In this document: positions 46,335 to 56,585 of the stretch, piece after piece | How positions within the stretch are numbered: the first letter of the stretch is position 1 | Layout of the letters: the number at the start of each line of letters is the position of its first letter | Source: UBA2287 sp964479665 | GTDB lineage: Bacteria; Bacteroidota; Bacteroidia; Bacteroidales; Tenuifilaceae | Length of the DNA stretch: 64,000 nucleotides | NCBI GenBank assembly: GCA_964479665.1 | Contig: CAYZNN010000016.1 | Location: forward strand, 1-64,000 | Direction of reading: 5' to 3' | Notes under the pieces: generated by a model | The model's database searches: none | What the model was told of the DNA's origin: nothing | The model's input: the letters and a program-made list of their open reading frames with translations, nothing else | Made by a program: the position numbers and the translations under genes

Positions 46335-49300
46335 ATGAATTTTAAACGTTTATTATTCCCATTAATTTCGTTTTTTTTGCTTAACTCTCTATGGGCAGCC
46401 AACAACGTAAAACAACCGTTGCCCGCAACTCCCTTATTACAAGAACTATCTGTTAACAAACCCTATTTAACCTCAGAAATTAAAAGCATATGTTTTTTCG
46501 ACCCTTCATTTATCGTTTTAGGTTGTGAAAACTCCTTACTTGTATACGACGGTGATTTGTGGGCTGAGTATAATACCGAGGAGCCCCCTATTGTTTCAAA
46601 AAAAAGTGAGAGTGAGGCTCTTTGGACTTCTAAAAACAGTTTATTTGTTTTAAAAAAACAAGGGCAACGCATTACTAATCGAAAATTGTGCAGCCTGCAA
46701 GATAGTTCTAGCATACGAAAGGTTGTAACAGTTGAGGGCAATCGAATTTTTGTTGCAACTTCCAATTCAATTTACGAAGTGAATGATAGTGGAGTTGAGC
46801 ATCTGGATAGTTCTAAAATTGGGATAGAGCTCTATTCATCCAACTTAAATGCTTTTTATTTTAAAGCAGAAGAGGGTTACTTTAGACTTAACCCCCGCCT
46901 AAATCTCCGATCGCCATTCCTTCCTTCAAGTGCTTTAAAAGCTATTGATTTAGTGGGTTTTTATGAATCTGAGGGAGCCACATACGTCATTTCGCTGCAA
47001 TGGCCTTGGCTTTGGGTGATTAAAGAGGGTAGAACCATAGCCTCTACCTATAATTTACCAATTAGGAGTAAAGAGACCAAAATATTACGCGTTAAGAATT
47101 GGGGAAAGTGGGTTTTCATTGAAACCGACTCGGAGGGTATATTTTCGCTCTCAATGGCACCCTTTGAAAAGGAGTCTTTTCCGATGCACTTCTTGAGTAT
47201 TTCCGACTTTTCACCTATTAACAACCAAAAGATTGCTGCTATTAGCAGAACAAACCTATTCGAATTTAATTCAATCGAAAGTGCGGGTTTCGCCTCTGAT
47301 GAAAACGGACGGTTATTACAATCCAACGCTGTTGCAGCCCATAATGGCTCTGTTTTCTGCGCCACCAATAATGGTGTTTTTATCAATAGCAATGAGTATC
47401 CTCACATATTTCATCAATTACCAGAAACTAGCGGAAAGTATTTTCGCCTCCTTAGTAGCAAATTTGGGCTTATAGCAATTGGTCAAAAGGAATTGGTTTT
47501 TTTTAACGAAAGCCGAAAAGTTTACAATTTTTCTGTTCCTTCTGTCGACATAAACAAGCCTATTGGCTTTTTAAATGGCCCAAACGAATCAATTTTGGTT
47601 GTTTGCCATAGTAGCGAGGCTACTTGTTTGATAGTAGGCCCAAAAGGGGTTGAGCGAAAAACCATTAAATATCCAATAAAAAACACCCATCCAATTCGCG
47701 TATCCCTCATCGACAAACAAATAAACATTCTTTTTTCAAATCAAAAGGCTTACGCATTAAGTGTACTAAACAATAGCGAGCCGAAGCTTGAACCAACCAA
47801 TATTGCCGCAAAATCAATTGAAGCAACGATTTGGAGCCAATTTCAGGAAACCTATTGGTTAAATGACCCATCTACCAAGGTTTCACCTCTACACATTTGC
47901 GATTCGACTATTGTATTTAAGCGATATGTAAACAGGGCAACTCGGAAAGGAATTTGGGTATCGACTAAAAAAAAGGATGCAACCGAATTCCAGAAACCAA
48001 TGTGTTTTGCAATAGTTAATGCTCCAACAATTATTAATGGAGCCTGCACAAGCAATAGCAAATTGTGGGTTTCGAGCCCAGAGGGACTGATGTATTTTTC
48101 TACCAACGCAGATCGAAGCGCAAACAACAGTTCTTCAGCGCACATTTCAGCTTTTTGGGTTGGCGAAAACAGCCAAACCGATACGTTGCTCTATTTAGTA
48201 CCTATTGAAAGTTTCGACAAGAAACTTACCCTTCGCTCCTCATATAACAAAACATTGGTTATTGCACTCTACCCAAATTGTTTTAGCCAATCGAATGCCT
48301 TTGTGTGTGATAATCAATATAGTTTTTCTATGGAAGCAAAAGAGGGAAAATGGAGCGAATGGTCAAACAAAAACAGCCACAGCATTGATCTTAAAAAGCC
48401 AAAGTCCTTTTCATTACTATTTCGCACAAGAAACATTACTAGCCTTGAGCCTTTTGAGTCATGGTTACAGGTTAATATTTTACCGCAATTTTATCAGCAA
48501 TGGTATTTCATTCTAGCATTCGGAATTATTGGGCTTTTAGGTATTATGTTGGCACTAAATTGGCGGCGTTACCACCATGCCAAGGAGCGTTATTTGCTAG
48601 AGAGCATTATAAATCAAAGAACCGAAGACCTGGTTCGTGAAAAGGAAAAAACCGACAATCTACTGGCCAGGGTTCTTCCAACCGACACTGCTTCCGAACT
48701 GAAAGAGAAAGGGAAGGTGAATACTCAGCGTTTTAAAATGGTAACCGTTTTATTTTCAGACATAGAAGGTTTTACTAGAATAACAGAGCATACCAATCCT
48801 GAAAACTTAATCGACCAGCTCGACAAGTTTTTCCTTTACTTCGATTCGGTTGTTGAGCGGTTCAGAATAGAGAAAATTAAAACCATTGGTGATGCCTATA
48901 TGTGTGCAGGAGGTATACCAAAAAAGAATAGAACCAACCCCATCGAAGTTGTTCTGGCTGCTCTTGAAATGATGCAGTATATGAAACATATTACCCGCAC
49001 ATCCACAAGTAATGAAAAGATTTGGGACTTAAGAATAGGTATCGATACTGGTCCGGTAATTGCTGGAGTGGTTGGTCGGAACAAGCTTACCTACGACATA
49101 TGGGGAAGCACTGTAAACACTGCAAGCAGAATGGAGTCTTCGGGTGAGGTTGGGCAAATAAACGTATCGGGTAATACATACATGTTTGTAAAAGAATATT
49201 TCGATTGTACCTACCGCGGTGTTATTCCAATTAAAAACAAGGGCGACATACAAATGTATTTTGTGAACGGAATTAAAGCCAACCTTTCGAATAATTTCGA

Positions 49301-49928
49301 AGGCTTACAGCCCAATCATGCATTCAATGTGCAATTGCAACTAATTCGGCTCGGCGATTTAGAAGATTTCATTCTCGAGAAACTTGAGCATGGGCTTCCA
49401 AAAAACCTTTATTACCATAATCTGAAGCATACTGTTGATGTTTACACTCAAGTTGAACTCATTGGACGTTCAGAGAATCTTGGTCCCGAAGACATATTGA
49501 TACTTCGCACTGCGGCCTTATTCCACGATGCAGGCCATATGATTGATTACTCAACACATGAAGAAATGTCGGTAAAACTTGTGAAAGAGATACTTCCCGA
49601 GTACTACTATACACAAGAACAAATTGATATCGTTTGCCAATTAATATTGGCCACTAAAATGCCCCCGCGACCCAAGAATTTGCTCGAACAAATTATATGT
49701 GATGCCGATTTAGACTATTTGGGAAGGATTGACTTCATTCCCGTTTCAAACAAACTATATCAAGAGCTACATGAACATGGCAAAATTGGAACCTTAAAGG
49801 AGTGGAGTGAACTTCAAATTAAATTTATTGAAGGCCATCAGTATTTTACCAATACCGCCAGGAGGCTGCGCAATGTAAATAAAAACAGTCAGTTAGCAAA
49901 GTTAAAGGCCTGGATTGAAAAAAATTAG
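46335..49928 (+). CDS. Receptor-type adenylate cyclase fused to a C-terminal HD phosphodiesterase-like domain
   Basis: 1197 residues. Signal peptide (about 1-21), a periplasmic propeller-like sensor (25-700, ending in a Y_Y_Y-like segment), a membrane helix (about 720-742), a coil, then a class III cyclase (about 795-980). The metal Asps are Asp809 (FSDIEGFT) and Asp853 (IGDAYM). Lys849 and Asp921 (YDIWGS) are the adenine-selecting pair; Asn928 and Arg932 support the transition state. Residues about 1000-1190 are an HD-type fold with YHNLKH (His1028, His1032), HDAGH (His1064, Asp1065, His1068) and a later CDADLDYLG, like the metal site of cyclic-nucleotide phosphodiesterases. All cyclase residues are present, so cAMP synthesis is likely; cAMP hydrolysis by the second domain is inference. 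Confidence 0.88.
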   Translation: MNFKRLLFPLISFFLLNSLWAANNVKQPLPATPLLQELSVNKPYLTSEIKSICFFDPSFIVLGCENSLLVYDGDLWAEYNTEEPPIVSKKSESEALWTSKNSLFVLKKQGQRITNRKLCSLQDSSSIRKVVTVEGNRIFVATSNSIYEVNDSGVEHLDSSKIGIELYSSNLNAFYFKAEEGYFRLNPRLNLRSPFLPSSALKAIDLVGFYESEGATYVISLQWPWLWVIKEGRTIASTYNLPIRSKETKILRVKNWGKWVFIETDSEGIFSLSMAPFEKESFPMHFLSISDFSPINNQKIAAISRTNLFEFNSIESAGFASDENGRLLQSNAVAAHNGSVFCATNNGVFINSNEYPHIFHQLPETSGKYFRLLSSKFGLIAIGQKELVFFNESRKVYNFSVPSVDINKPIGFLNGPNESILVVCHSSEATCLIVGPKGVERKTIKYPIKNTHPIRVSLIDKQINILFSNQKAYALSVLNNSEPKLEPTNIAAKSIEATIWSQFQETYWLNDPSTKVSPLHICDSTIVFKRYVNRATRKGIWVSTKKKDATEFQKPMCFAIVNAPTIINGACTSNSKLWVSSPEGLMYFSTNADRSANNSSSAHISAFWVGENSQTDTLLYLVPIESFDKKLTLRSSYNKTLVIALYPNCFSQSNAFVCDNQYSFSMEAKEGKWSEWSNKNSHSIDLKKPKSFSLLFRTRNITSLEPFESWLQVNILPQFYQQWYFILAFGIIGLLGIMLALNWRRYHHAKERYLLESIINQRTEDLVREKEKTDNLLARVLPTDTASELKEKGKVNTQRFKMVTVLFSDIEGFTRITEHTNPENLIDQLDKFFLYFDSVVERFRIEKIKTIGDAYMCAGGIPKKNRTNPIEVVLAALEMMQYMKHITRTSTSNEKIWDLRIGIDTGPVIAGVVGRNKLTYDIWGSTVNTASRMESSGEVGQINVSGNTYMFVKEYFDCTYRGVIPIKNKGDIQMYFVNGIKANLSNNFEGLQPNHAFNVQLQLIRLGDLEDFILEKLEHGLPKNLYYHNLKHTVDVYTQVELIGRSENLGPEDILILRTAALFHDAGHMIDYSTHEEMSVKLVKEILPEYYYTQEQIDIVCQLILATKMPPRPKNLLEQIICDADLDYLGRIDFIPVSNKLYQELHEHGKIGTLKEWSELQIKFIEGHQYFTNTARRLRNVNKNSQLAKLKAWIEKN

Positions 49929-50021
49929 ACGATTTTTTTTTAAAGGCCAATTTGTTTGGAATCAACAAATATTATTACATTTAACGTAGTTTTAATGGCA
50001 AGCATCTAATAAAATCCTTTT

Positions 50022-50870
50022 ATGGAAACTGCAAAAAAGGTAGTACTTGTTCCGTGGGACTTCACAGAAGGCTCTGAAATTGCGCTTCAACATGCCATTC
50101 AGTTGGCTGAAGTTGCAGGAAGTGAGATTATGCTTTTACATATTATCCCCATTTCCTGGTGGAGCTCACTTGTCAACAGGAATGTTGAGCAGCGAACCCA
50201 GTATATTGAAAACATTAAAAAACGAATGGACGTTATTGCCGAAGAGGTTAACAAAAAAAATGGTTTTACTCCAATAACCATGGTGCTCGATGGCAATCCT
50301 AATCGTATTCTTCGGGAACTCATTAGTACGGTCAACATTAACCTTATTGTTGCAAAGAAGTTCTACACATATGCCAAAAAACAGTTCGAATCGGCGTTTT
50401 TCTTTAAAAATTTATCCCTAAAAAGTTTCTCTATCCCCTTTATTATCGTTGATTCGCCTCCTGCACACGGTCATTACATAGAAATAGTGGTGCCAATTGA
50501 TTACGATAAAAAGTATAAGGAAACCCTTCACTGGATCATATACCTATCGAAATATTACAAGTGTAACATTAACCTTATCAAGCCATTTATAAACGACGAG
50601 AGCAAGAAGAAGGATATGGCTAGCAATATATACTTCACTAAGAAAATGCTCGACGGCAATAAAATTATTTACGGAATAAAAACCGCCAAAAGAACCAGTT
50701 CATTCCGCGATGAAGTTATTAAGTTTGCCAACAACATTGAAGCCGACCTGATTCTTATTATTGCCGACAAATATATTGAATACTCTGCAACACCCAAGGA
50801 AATTAATAAAAATAGGGTTCCGTTGCTCTGCATAACACCCAGAACAAGAAAGTTACAAGGGTTCAATTAG
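50022..50870 (+). CDS. Tandem universal stress protein, second copy
   Basis: 282 residues with two Usp halves (KVVLVPWDFTEGSEIALQHA; IEIVVPIDYDKKYKETLHW). It lies 93 bases after the cyclase and 44 bases before the sensor at 50915, all on the plus strand, so the three may be one transcript. Nucleotide binding is not certain, because the glycine-rich end of the second half is poor. Confidence 0.85.
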   Translation: METAKKVVLVPWDFTEGSEIALQHAIQLAEVAGSEIMLLHIIPISWWSSLVNRNVEQRTQYIENIKKRMDVIAEEVNKKNGFTPITMVLDGNPNRILRELISTVNINLIVAKKFYTYAKKQFESAFFFKNLSLKSFSIPFIIVDSPPAHGHYIEIVVPIDYDKKYKETLHWIIYLSKYYKCNINLIKPFINDESKKKDMASNIYFTKKMLDGNKIIYGIKTAKRTSSFRDEVIKFANNIEADLILIIADKYIEYSATPKEINKNRVPLLCITPRTRKLQGFN

Positions 50871-50914
50871 TTGGATTGCTCACAAGCCCAATACAACATA
50901 AATTTATTGACACC

Positions 50915-53245
50915 ATGAGGATGCAGCAAAGATTGACGTTGCAGCAAAAGATGTTGCTCATAATAATTGGCATCTCTGCAACTATATTTATACTTTCAAT
51001 AGGTTATATCGGGTTACATAGTCGTGGGTTGGCCGTAAGCAATGCCACCCTACATATGAGTATCACTGCTGAAATGCATGCTTCCAAAATTCATTGGCTT
51101 CTCGAAGAAGATCTCGTGGCTATGAGAACACTGGCATCAACTGTTGTAACCCTCAGAACCCAACCCTTTGATAAGAGACAAGCAGCAATTAGAGAATTCT
51201 ACCAAGAGATTATTCAAAAAAATCCTCAATATTTAGCTATTTGGGATAGTTGGGAAATGAGCAAAGTTGATTCGGGCTATTCGCTCCCCCATGGTCGATT
51301 TGTAAATGAATTTTGGCGAGTAGGTCAGAAAATTGAAACCAAGTTCTCGAAAAAAAGTTTACTTGGTGACCCTGAAGATTATGCTAGAATTAAAAAACAT
51401 AAAAAGGAAAGCCTCGAGAACCCTTATTTCTATAGTTACACCGGTAGCGAAGCCGACCAACAACTTATGACCAGTATTATTGTTCCCATAATGGTTGGCG
51501 ATGAGTTCTGGGGCGTTGTTGGAGTCGATATTTCGTTGGAACGCTACTATAACATCATTACCCAAATTCGACCTTTTGAACAAAGTTCTTCCATGCTCAT
51601 TTCGCACGACCTGAAATACATTGCTCATCCACAAAAGGAAATGCTTGGCAAAAGCATACTGAACGATTACGAAACCATTTTTGAGTCGAATGCAGTACTT
51701 TCAAAAATTGTTGATGGAGAATCCGCTTTCTTCACTGATAAGGATATAAATGGAAAACCCTCATACTTTACTCTTTCACCAATTTTTGTTGGCGAAAGCC
51801 AAATGCCCTGGTCTCTTTGTATGATTGTTCCCAGGTCAGTAATAGTTGAGCAAGGGAATAGGGCTCTTTACATTTCTCTTTTGGTTGGTTTAATTGGGTT
51901 GCTTCTTTTAAGTTACGCCACCTTTAAAGTGCTGAAAGGGAACATATTTAAACCTATTAATGCCATTACCAAAGTACTTCACAAACTTTCATTGGGCGAA
52001 GTAACCAGCGATATACAAATTGAAATAAAGAGCAAAGATGAAATAGGCCAAATGGGACAAGCGCTGTCCACAACAATTTTAGGACTCGAAAAAAAGATTG
52101 AATTTGCCAATAGCATTGGGAAGGGAATCCTAGATTCTTCATTTGATTTGCTTAGCACCAACGACTACCTTGGCAAAGCGCTTATAGATATGCGACAAAG
52201 CCTTAAAAAGGCCAACGAAGATGCTGAAAAGCGGCGACAAGAAGATAGTATTCGCCAGTGGACCAGCGAGGGGCTTACCCATTTCTCTGAACTCCTCCGA
52301 CAAAACACTAACAATTTGGAAGTGCTTGCCTATTCAATTGTAAAGCAGCTGGTTCAAACCATCGATGCCAATCAGGGTGGTCTTTTCCTATTCAATGATG
52401 ACGATTCGGAAAACCCACACTTTTTCCTTGCAGCTTCATTTGCTTTTAATCGGCGAAAATTCATAAACAAAACAATTCTACCTGGCGAAGGGCTTATTGG
52501 TGCTTGTGCCATTGAGAAAAAAACAGTCCACCTTAAAGAAATTCCCGACGGCTACATCGAAATTACCTCGGGTCTGGGCGGTGCCAAGCCCAATAATCTT
52601 TTAATAGTACCCCTTTTGCTCGAAGAAAGCGTACTGGGCGTTATTGAACTTGCCTCTTTTAACGAGTTTGTAGAGTATCAAATAGAATTTGTAGAGCGAA
52701 TTGCCATGAGCATTGCATCTACAATAACTTCTGTTCGGGTTAATATTCGCACATCACAACTTCTTACAAGAACGCAACAGCAAGCCGAAGAGATGCAGGC
52801 TCAAGAGGAGGAAATGAGGCAGAACATGGAAGAACTTCAGGCTACGCAAGAAGAATCGACCCGCAAAACTAGCGAAATGCAAAGTTTTATTGAAGCGCTC
52901 AACAATTCGAGTTTTGTTATTGAGTACGACTCGCTAGGTTTTATTACTTCAATTAACAATGCCTACCTTGAATTACTTGGCTTGAAAAGAGATGAGGTAA
53001 TTGGGCTGCACCATTCCGATAAACTAGAAATGGATGCCTCGACCAAAAGGGAGTACGACCAATTCTGGAACGATTTACGCGCTGGAATCCCTCGCAAACA
53101 AACCAATCGGTTTGTAGCAAATGGTGCTAGTTTCGTGTTTCAGGAAACCTACACTCCTATTAAAAATGAATTTGGAGAGGTGTATAAAATTCTGAAAATT
53201 GCAAACAATATAACCAATCTGGTTGATTCCAAAAAGTTTAACTAA
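50915..53245 (+). CDS. Membrane Cache-HAMP-GAF-PAS sensor without output domain, second copy
   Basis: 776 residues with the same architecture as the gene at 34730: helix (about 15-37), Cache region (40-315; GVVGVDISLERYYNIIT), helix (320-342), HAMP (345-395), GAF (450-605), coiled coil with EEEMRQNMEELQATQEESTR, and a final PAS domain (SFVIEYDSLGFITSINNAYL). The chosen ATG at 50915 follows an unlikely TTG at 50876. No enzyme domain follows. It is 12 bases upstream of dgt. Confidence 0.88.
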   Translation: MRMQQRLTLQQKMLLIIIGISATIFILSIGYIGLHSRGLAVSNATLHMSITAEMHASKIHWLLEEDLVAMRTLASTVVTLRTQPFDKRQAAIREFYQEIIQKNPQYLAIWDSWEMSKVDSGYSLPHGRFVNEFWRVGQKIETKFSKKSLLGDPEDYARIKKHKKESLENPYFYSYTGSEADQQLMTSIIVPIMVGDEFWGVVGVDISLERYYNIITQIRPFEQSSSMLISHDLKYIAHPQKEMLGKSILNDYETIFESNAVLSKIVDGESAFFTDKDINGKPSYFTLSPIFVGESQMPWSLCMIVPRSVIVEQGNRALYISLLVGLIGLLLLSYATFKVLKGNIFKPINAITKVLHKLSLGEVTSDIQIEIKSKDEIGQMGQALSTTILGLEKKIEFANSIGKGILDSSFDLLSTNDYLGKALIDMRQSLKKANEDAEKRRQEDSIRQWTSEGLTHFSELLRQNTNNLEVLAYSIVKQLVQTIDANQGGLFLFNDDDSENPHFFLAASFAFNRRKFINKTILPGEGLIGACAIEKKTVHLKEIPDGYIEITSGLGGAKPNNLLIVPLLLEESVLGVIELASFNEFVEYQIEFVERIAMSIASTITSVRVNIRTSQLLTRTQQQAEEMQAQEEEMRQNMEELQATQEESTRKTSEMQSFIEALNNSSFVIEYDSLGFITSINNAYLELLGLKRDEVIGLHHSDKLEMDASTKREYDQFWNDLRAGIPRKQTNRFVANGASFVFQETYTPIKNEFGEVYKILKIANNITNLVDSKKFN

Positions 53246-53257
53246 TCTGTTCGTAAT

Positions 53258-54592
53258 ATGAACTGGAACCAACTTTTAACCCCATTTCGCTACGGTTCCT
53301 CTTCGGTACAGAACAACCCTATTGAATCGCGCAGCCAATTTCAACGCGATTACGACCGTATTATTTTCAGTTCTCCCTTTAGGCGCTTGCAAAATAAAAC
53401 TCAAGTTTTTCCCCTTCCCGGAAGCATATTTGTGCATAACCGGTTAACCCATAGCCTCGAGGTGGCTAGCGTTGGCAAGAGCCTCGGAAATAGCATTATT
53501 GAAACTGTTTATAAAAATGAACCCAACATAAGTCCGCAACTTGTTGAGCAAATTCCAACCATTATTGCCACAGCTTGCTTGGCTCACGACCTGGGTAACC
53601 CTCCCTTTGGTCATAGCGGCGAAGAGGCCATTAGAAACTATTTTATACGCAACCAATCGAACTACAAGCACTTACTAACCGAGCAACAGTGGCACGATTT
53701 GATTCGATACGAAGGCAATGCCAATGCGCTCAGGCTGCTTACCCATCAGTTTGAAGGCCGCAGGCCGGGAGGCTTCCGCCTAAACTATCCAATTTTGGGA
53801 TCTGTGGTAAAGTACCCTTGGGTTTCCGATGTTCCAAGCACCAAAAAATTTGGTGTTTTTCAGAGCGAATGGGATTGGTACGCGCAGCTAGCCGCAACGC
53901 TTGGGTTACCTAAGCATAGCGAAACCTCTGCATATTCAAGGCATCCATTGGTATATTTAGTTGAAGCAGCCGACGATATTTGTTACCAAATAATGGACCT
54001 TGAGGATGCCCACAAACTGGGGATACTAGAATACCAGGTTGTTGAGTCGCTGTTTCTAGCATTTTTCAACCCCAAAAATGATGCGCAATGGATTACTAAC
54101 ATACATAGCACATTAAAAGAAGTAACCGATCGAAATGAAATGGTTGCTTTTTTGCGCGCAATGGTAATCGGTAAGATTATTCAGCTGTGCTCAAAGGTTT
54201 TCGAGAATAACTACTCTCGAATAATGGAAGGCGAAGCCGTGCCCTCATTAATTAATCAACTCGAATCTGATGGCCAACAGGCCATTGCTCAAGTTAGGAG
54301 CGTATCCGTTGAAAAAGTTTACAACCATAGAAGCGTTGTAGAAATTGAGTTGGCTGGCTACAAAGTACTTTCAACGCTTCTCGACTCTATTTGTCCTGCT
54401 ATGCTCATGGCATCCGATAGCTATTCAAAGAAAATATTGCGACTTATTCCTGAACAGTATCGTATTAACCCTTCTGCTGCTGATTACGATAAGTTAATGC
54501 GATCACTCGATTTTGTTTCGGGAATGACCGATGTTTACGCCCTGGAACTTTATAGAACCCTTACGGGAATAGAGATACCCGGAATTAGTTGA
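53258..54592 (+). CDS. dgt: Deoxyguanosinetriphosphate triphosphohydrolase
   Basis: Hydrolyses dGTP to deoxyguanosine and triphosphate. The 444-residue protein has the N-terminal RSQFQRDYDRIIFSSPFRRL, then NRLTHSLEVA and AHDLGNPPFGHSGEEAI (HD metal site) and a long helical tail. This is the family's usual order; homologues of this length are common in Bacteroidota. It ends 5 bases before the convergent nuclease gene. Confidence 0.95.
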   Translation: MNWNQLLTPFRYGSSSVQNNPIESRSQFQRDYDRIIFSSPFRRLQNKTQVFPLPGSIFVHNRLTHSLEVASVGKSLGNSIIETVYKNEPNISPQLVEQIPTIIATACLAHDLGNPPFGHSGEEAIRNYFIRNQSNYKHLLTEQQWHDLIRYEGNANALRLLTHQFEGRRPGGFRLNYPILGSVVKYPWVSDVPSTKKFGVFQSEWDWYAQLAATLGLPKHSETSAYSRHPLVYLVEAADDICYQIMDLEDAHKLGILEYQVVESLFLAFFNPKNDAQWITNIHSTLKEVTDRNEMVAFLRAMVIGKIIQLCSKVFENNYSRIMEGEAVPSLINQLESDGQQAIAQVRSVSVEKVYNHRSVVEIELAGYKVLSTLLDSICPAMLMASDSYSKKILRLIPEQYRINPSAADYDKLMRSLDFVSGMTDVYALELYRTLTGIEIPGIS

Positions 54593-54597
54593 TAAAA

Positions 54598-55965
54598 TTA
54601 AAGGTAAATAACATTTTTTCCGTTTGTGCTTAGTAAATGCCTTCCAACAGCCTGAACAATGTCGAGATAATTATGACAGGTAGTCATAGACTCGGTTATT
54701 AACTCAATGTTGTTGCCACAATATTCAGGACTAAAGAAACCACACCCCTGAACCCTTCCATTCACAACTTTAACAAACGACATTTCGTCGGCGTTAGGCC
54801 CTTTATCGAAGATAACGTACGATCCGTTCAGTTTTTTGAAACTGTTAATGGCTCTTTTTACCCTTTCGTTATAGGTACAGGGTGCTTCAGCTCCCTCGCA
54901 AGCACCTAAGCACTTTCGAATCTGACGTTGGAAACAAGCGCCTGAAGTTGGGTAAAGACCACACATTTTAAGGCAGAGCTTGAAGTCGTCAATAATCCGA
55001 AGTAATGAATTACGTGCAACTTCAATTCGAGAATAGCTGCCAACGGGATCCTCTTGTCGAGCATTCAGTTTGGCCAGTTCAAAGGTTTTATATCCCTCGG
55101 GGCTTTGGCCCTCAAATAAACCGTACATGTTAGTTGGGCGTCGTCCCAAGCGATTATATATTGGTAACATGGCTTTTATAAGCTCCGACTCCTTTATGAT
55201 TGCAATAAGTTCGCTGCCGGTTAGTTCGAAATCGACTTGTGCAACTTTCGAAGCCATTTCGATAGCTCTTTTAGATTTGCTTTCGTTCAAATGCTGAAGC
55301 ACTCTGGTTCGTATTCTTTTGCTTTTACAAATGTATAAGGGTTGACCATTATTATTGTTTAAAAAGTAAACACCTGTGGCTTCGGGCAAAGAATCAATAG
55401 TGGTAAAATCGAGTGCCGTTGTGTATCTTCTTTGCTAACTGCTTTCGCTTGTGGCATTAGCCAATTCGGAAGGATTGATTTCTAAAAGCAGTTCGAAAAG
55501 TTTAACCGTTGCTTTGGCATCGCCTGCAGCCCGGTGCCTCGAATCGATGCTAATTCCAAGTTCAGAACAAATATTACCAAGGCTGTACGATTTGTACCCC
55601 GGAATAATTTTTCGCGACATTTTAACTGTGCAGAGTTTTTTTCGAGAAAAGTTATAACCAAAACGTTTAAACTCTGCTTCAATAAAACCGTAATCGAATT
55701 GCACATTATGTGCAACAAATATGGAGCCTTCGGTTAATTCAATAATTCTTCGGGCAATTTCGAAGAAACGTGGCGCGTTTGCAACCATCTCATTCGAAAT
55801 ACCAGTCATTTGAGTAATGTAGTACGGAATGGATATTTCGGGATTTACAAGCGATATAAACTTATCGACTACTTTCGAACCATCGTGCTTATAAATGGCT
55901 ATTTCAGTTATTCTGTTGCGAGAGGAACTACCACCAGTTGTTTCAATGTCTACAATACAATACAT
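54598..55965 (-). pseudogene. DnaQ-type exonuclease fused to GIY-YIG nuclease, one in-frame TAG
   Basis: From the ATG at 55965 the first 176 residues are a DEDD 3'-5' exonuclease (YCIVDIETTGG, the VAHNVQFDYGFIE motif and HRAAGDAKAT). A TAG at 55435-55437 follows SESS. The frame then continues without shift through QRRYTTALD into a GIY-YIG domain (GVYFLNNNNGQPLYICKSK) and a Cys-rich Cho/UvrC-like tail (CGLYPTSGACF, RKCLGACEG). The fused design (about 455 residues) is known for Bacteroidota. As separate genes the second would need a TTG start without a clear binding site. Activity would be proofreading- or repair-type DNA cleavage. Confidence 0.83.
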
Positions 55966-55972
55966 GGGGAGC

Positions 55973-56567
55973 CTAAAGCATTCTTGCCATTAGCAGCAGA
56001 ACTATAGGAATAACAAAGTGCATATCCACCACTTCTGTAATAGTTTTAAGCGCAAGCCGTATGTGAGCCTCAACTGTTCTTTCAGAGAGGGAAAGTTCGG
56101 TTGCAATTTCCCGATACGAAAGGCCCTTTTCTCTGCTCATTTTATATACTAACTGGCGTTGAGTTGGAAGCTCGTTAATTACCTTATTAACCATGCTTTG
56201 GATATCGGAAAAAATCAGATCGTCTTCGGTTTTATTGCTTGCAAGGCTTAAAGCATGCTTAACATATTCGAAATAAGCTTGCTCGTTTACTTTTCTGCGG
56301 TTCTGATTAAATATGGTATTTCGAGCAATGGTAACTGAACGATAGGCTTTCGTTGATATTGTTTCTGTTTTCCCATATTTTTAAGAACACCTCCTGAACA
56401 ATCTCTTCGGCATCGTGCTGGTTACGTATATAGCGTAATGCAAAGTAATAAATACGATCCGAAAAACAATGAAAAACCCTTTAGAATGCTTCAATATATC
56501 CATTCCGTAATGCAACGAGAATAGATTTACCAACTGCTCCACCTTCCAATTTCGAATCGTCTTCCAT
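55973..56567 (-). pseudogene. ECF-type RNA polymerase sigma factor, one stop and one frameshift
   Basis: From the ATG at 56567: MEDDSKLEGG, then GYIEAF followed by a TAA (56481-56483), then the same frame with FHCFSDRIYYFALRYIRNQ and EEIVQEVFLKIWENR (region 2). A shift near 56355 leads to AYRSVTIARNTIFNQNRRK and finally region 4 (GLSYREIATELSLSERTVEAHI). Regions 2 and 4 are clearly of the ECF class that pairs with FecR-type anti-sigma factors in Bacteroidota; no such partner is next to it. Two separate lesions suggest decay, or an error-rich stretch. Confidence 0.83.
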
Positions 56568-56585
56568 GGTTTTGAGTTGTGGGTA

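Noticed and set aside
13409..55437. Genome-wide recoding of TAG as a sense codon
   Set aside because: TAG ends clearly complete genes, for example at 1888, 2745 and 4453, so it acts as a normal stop here.
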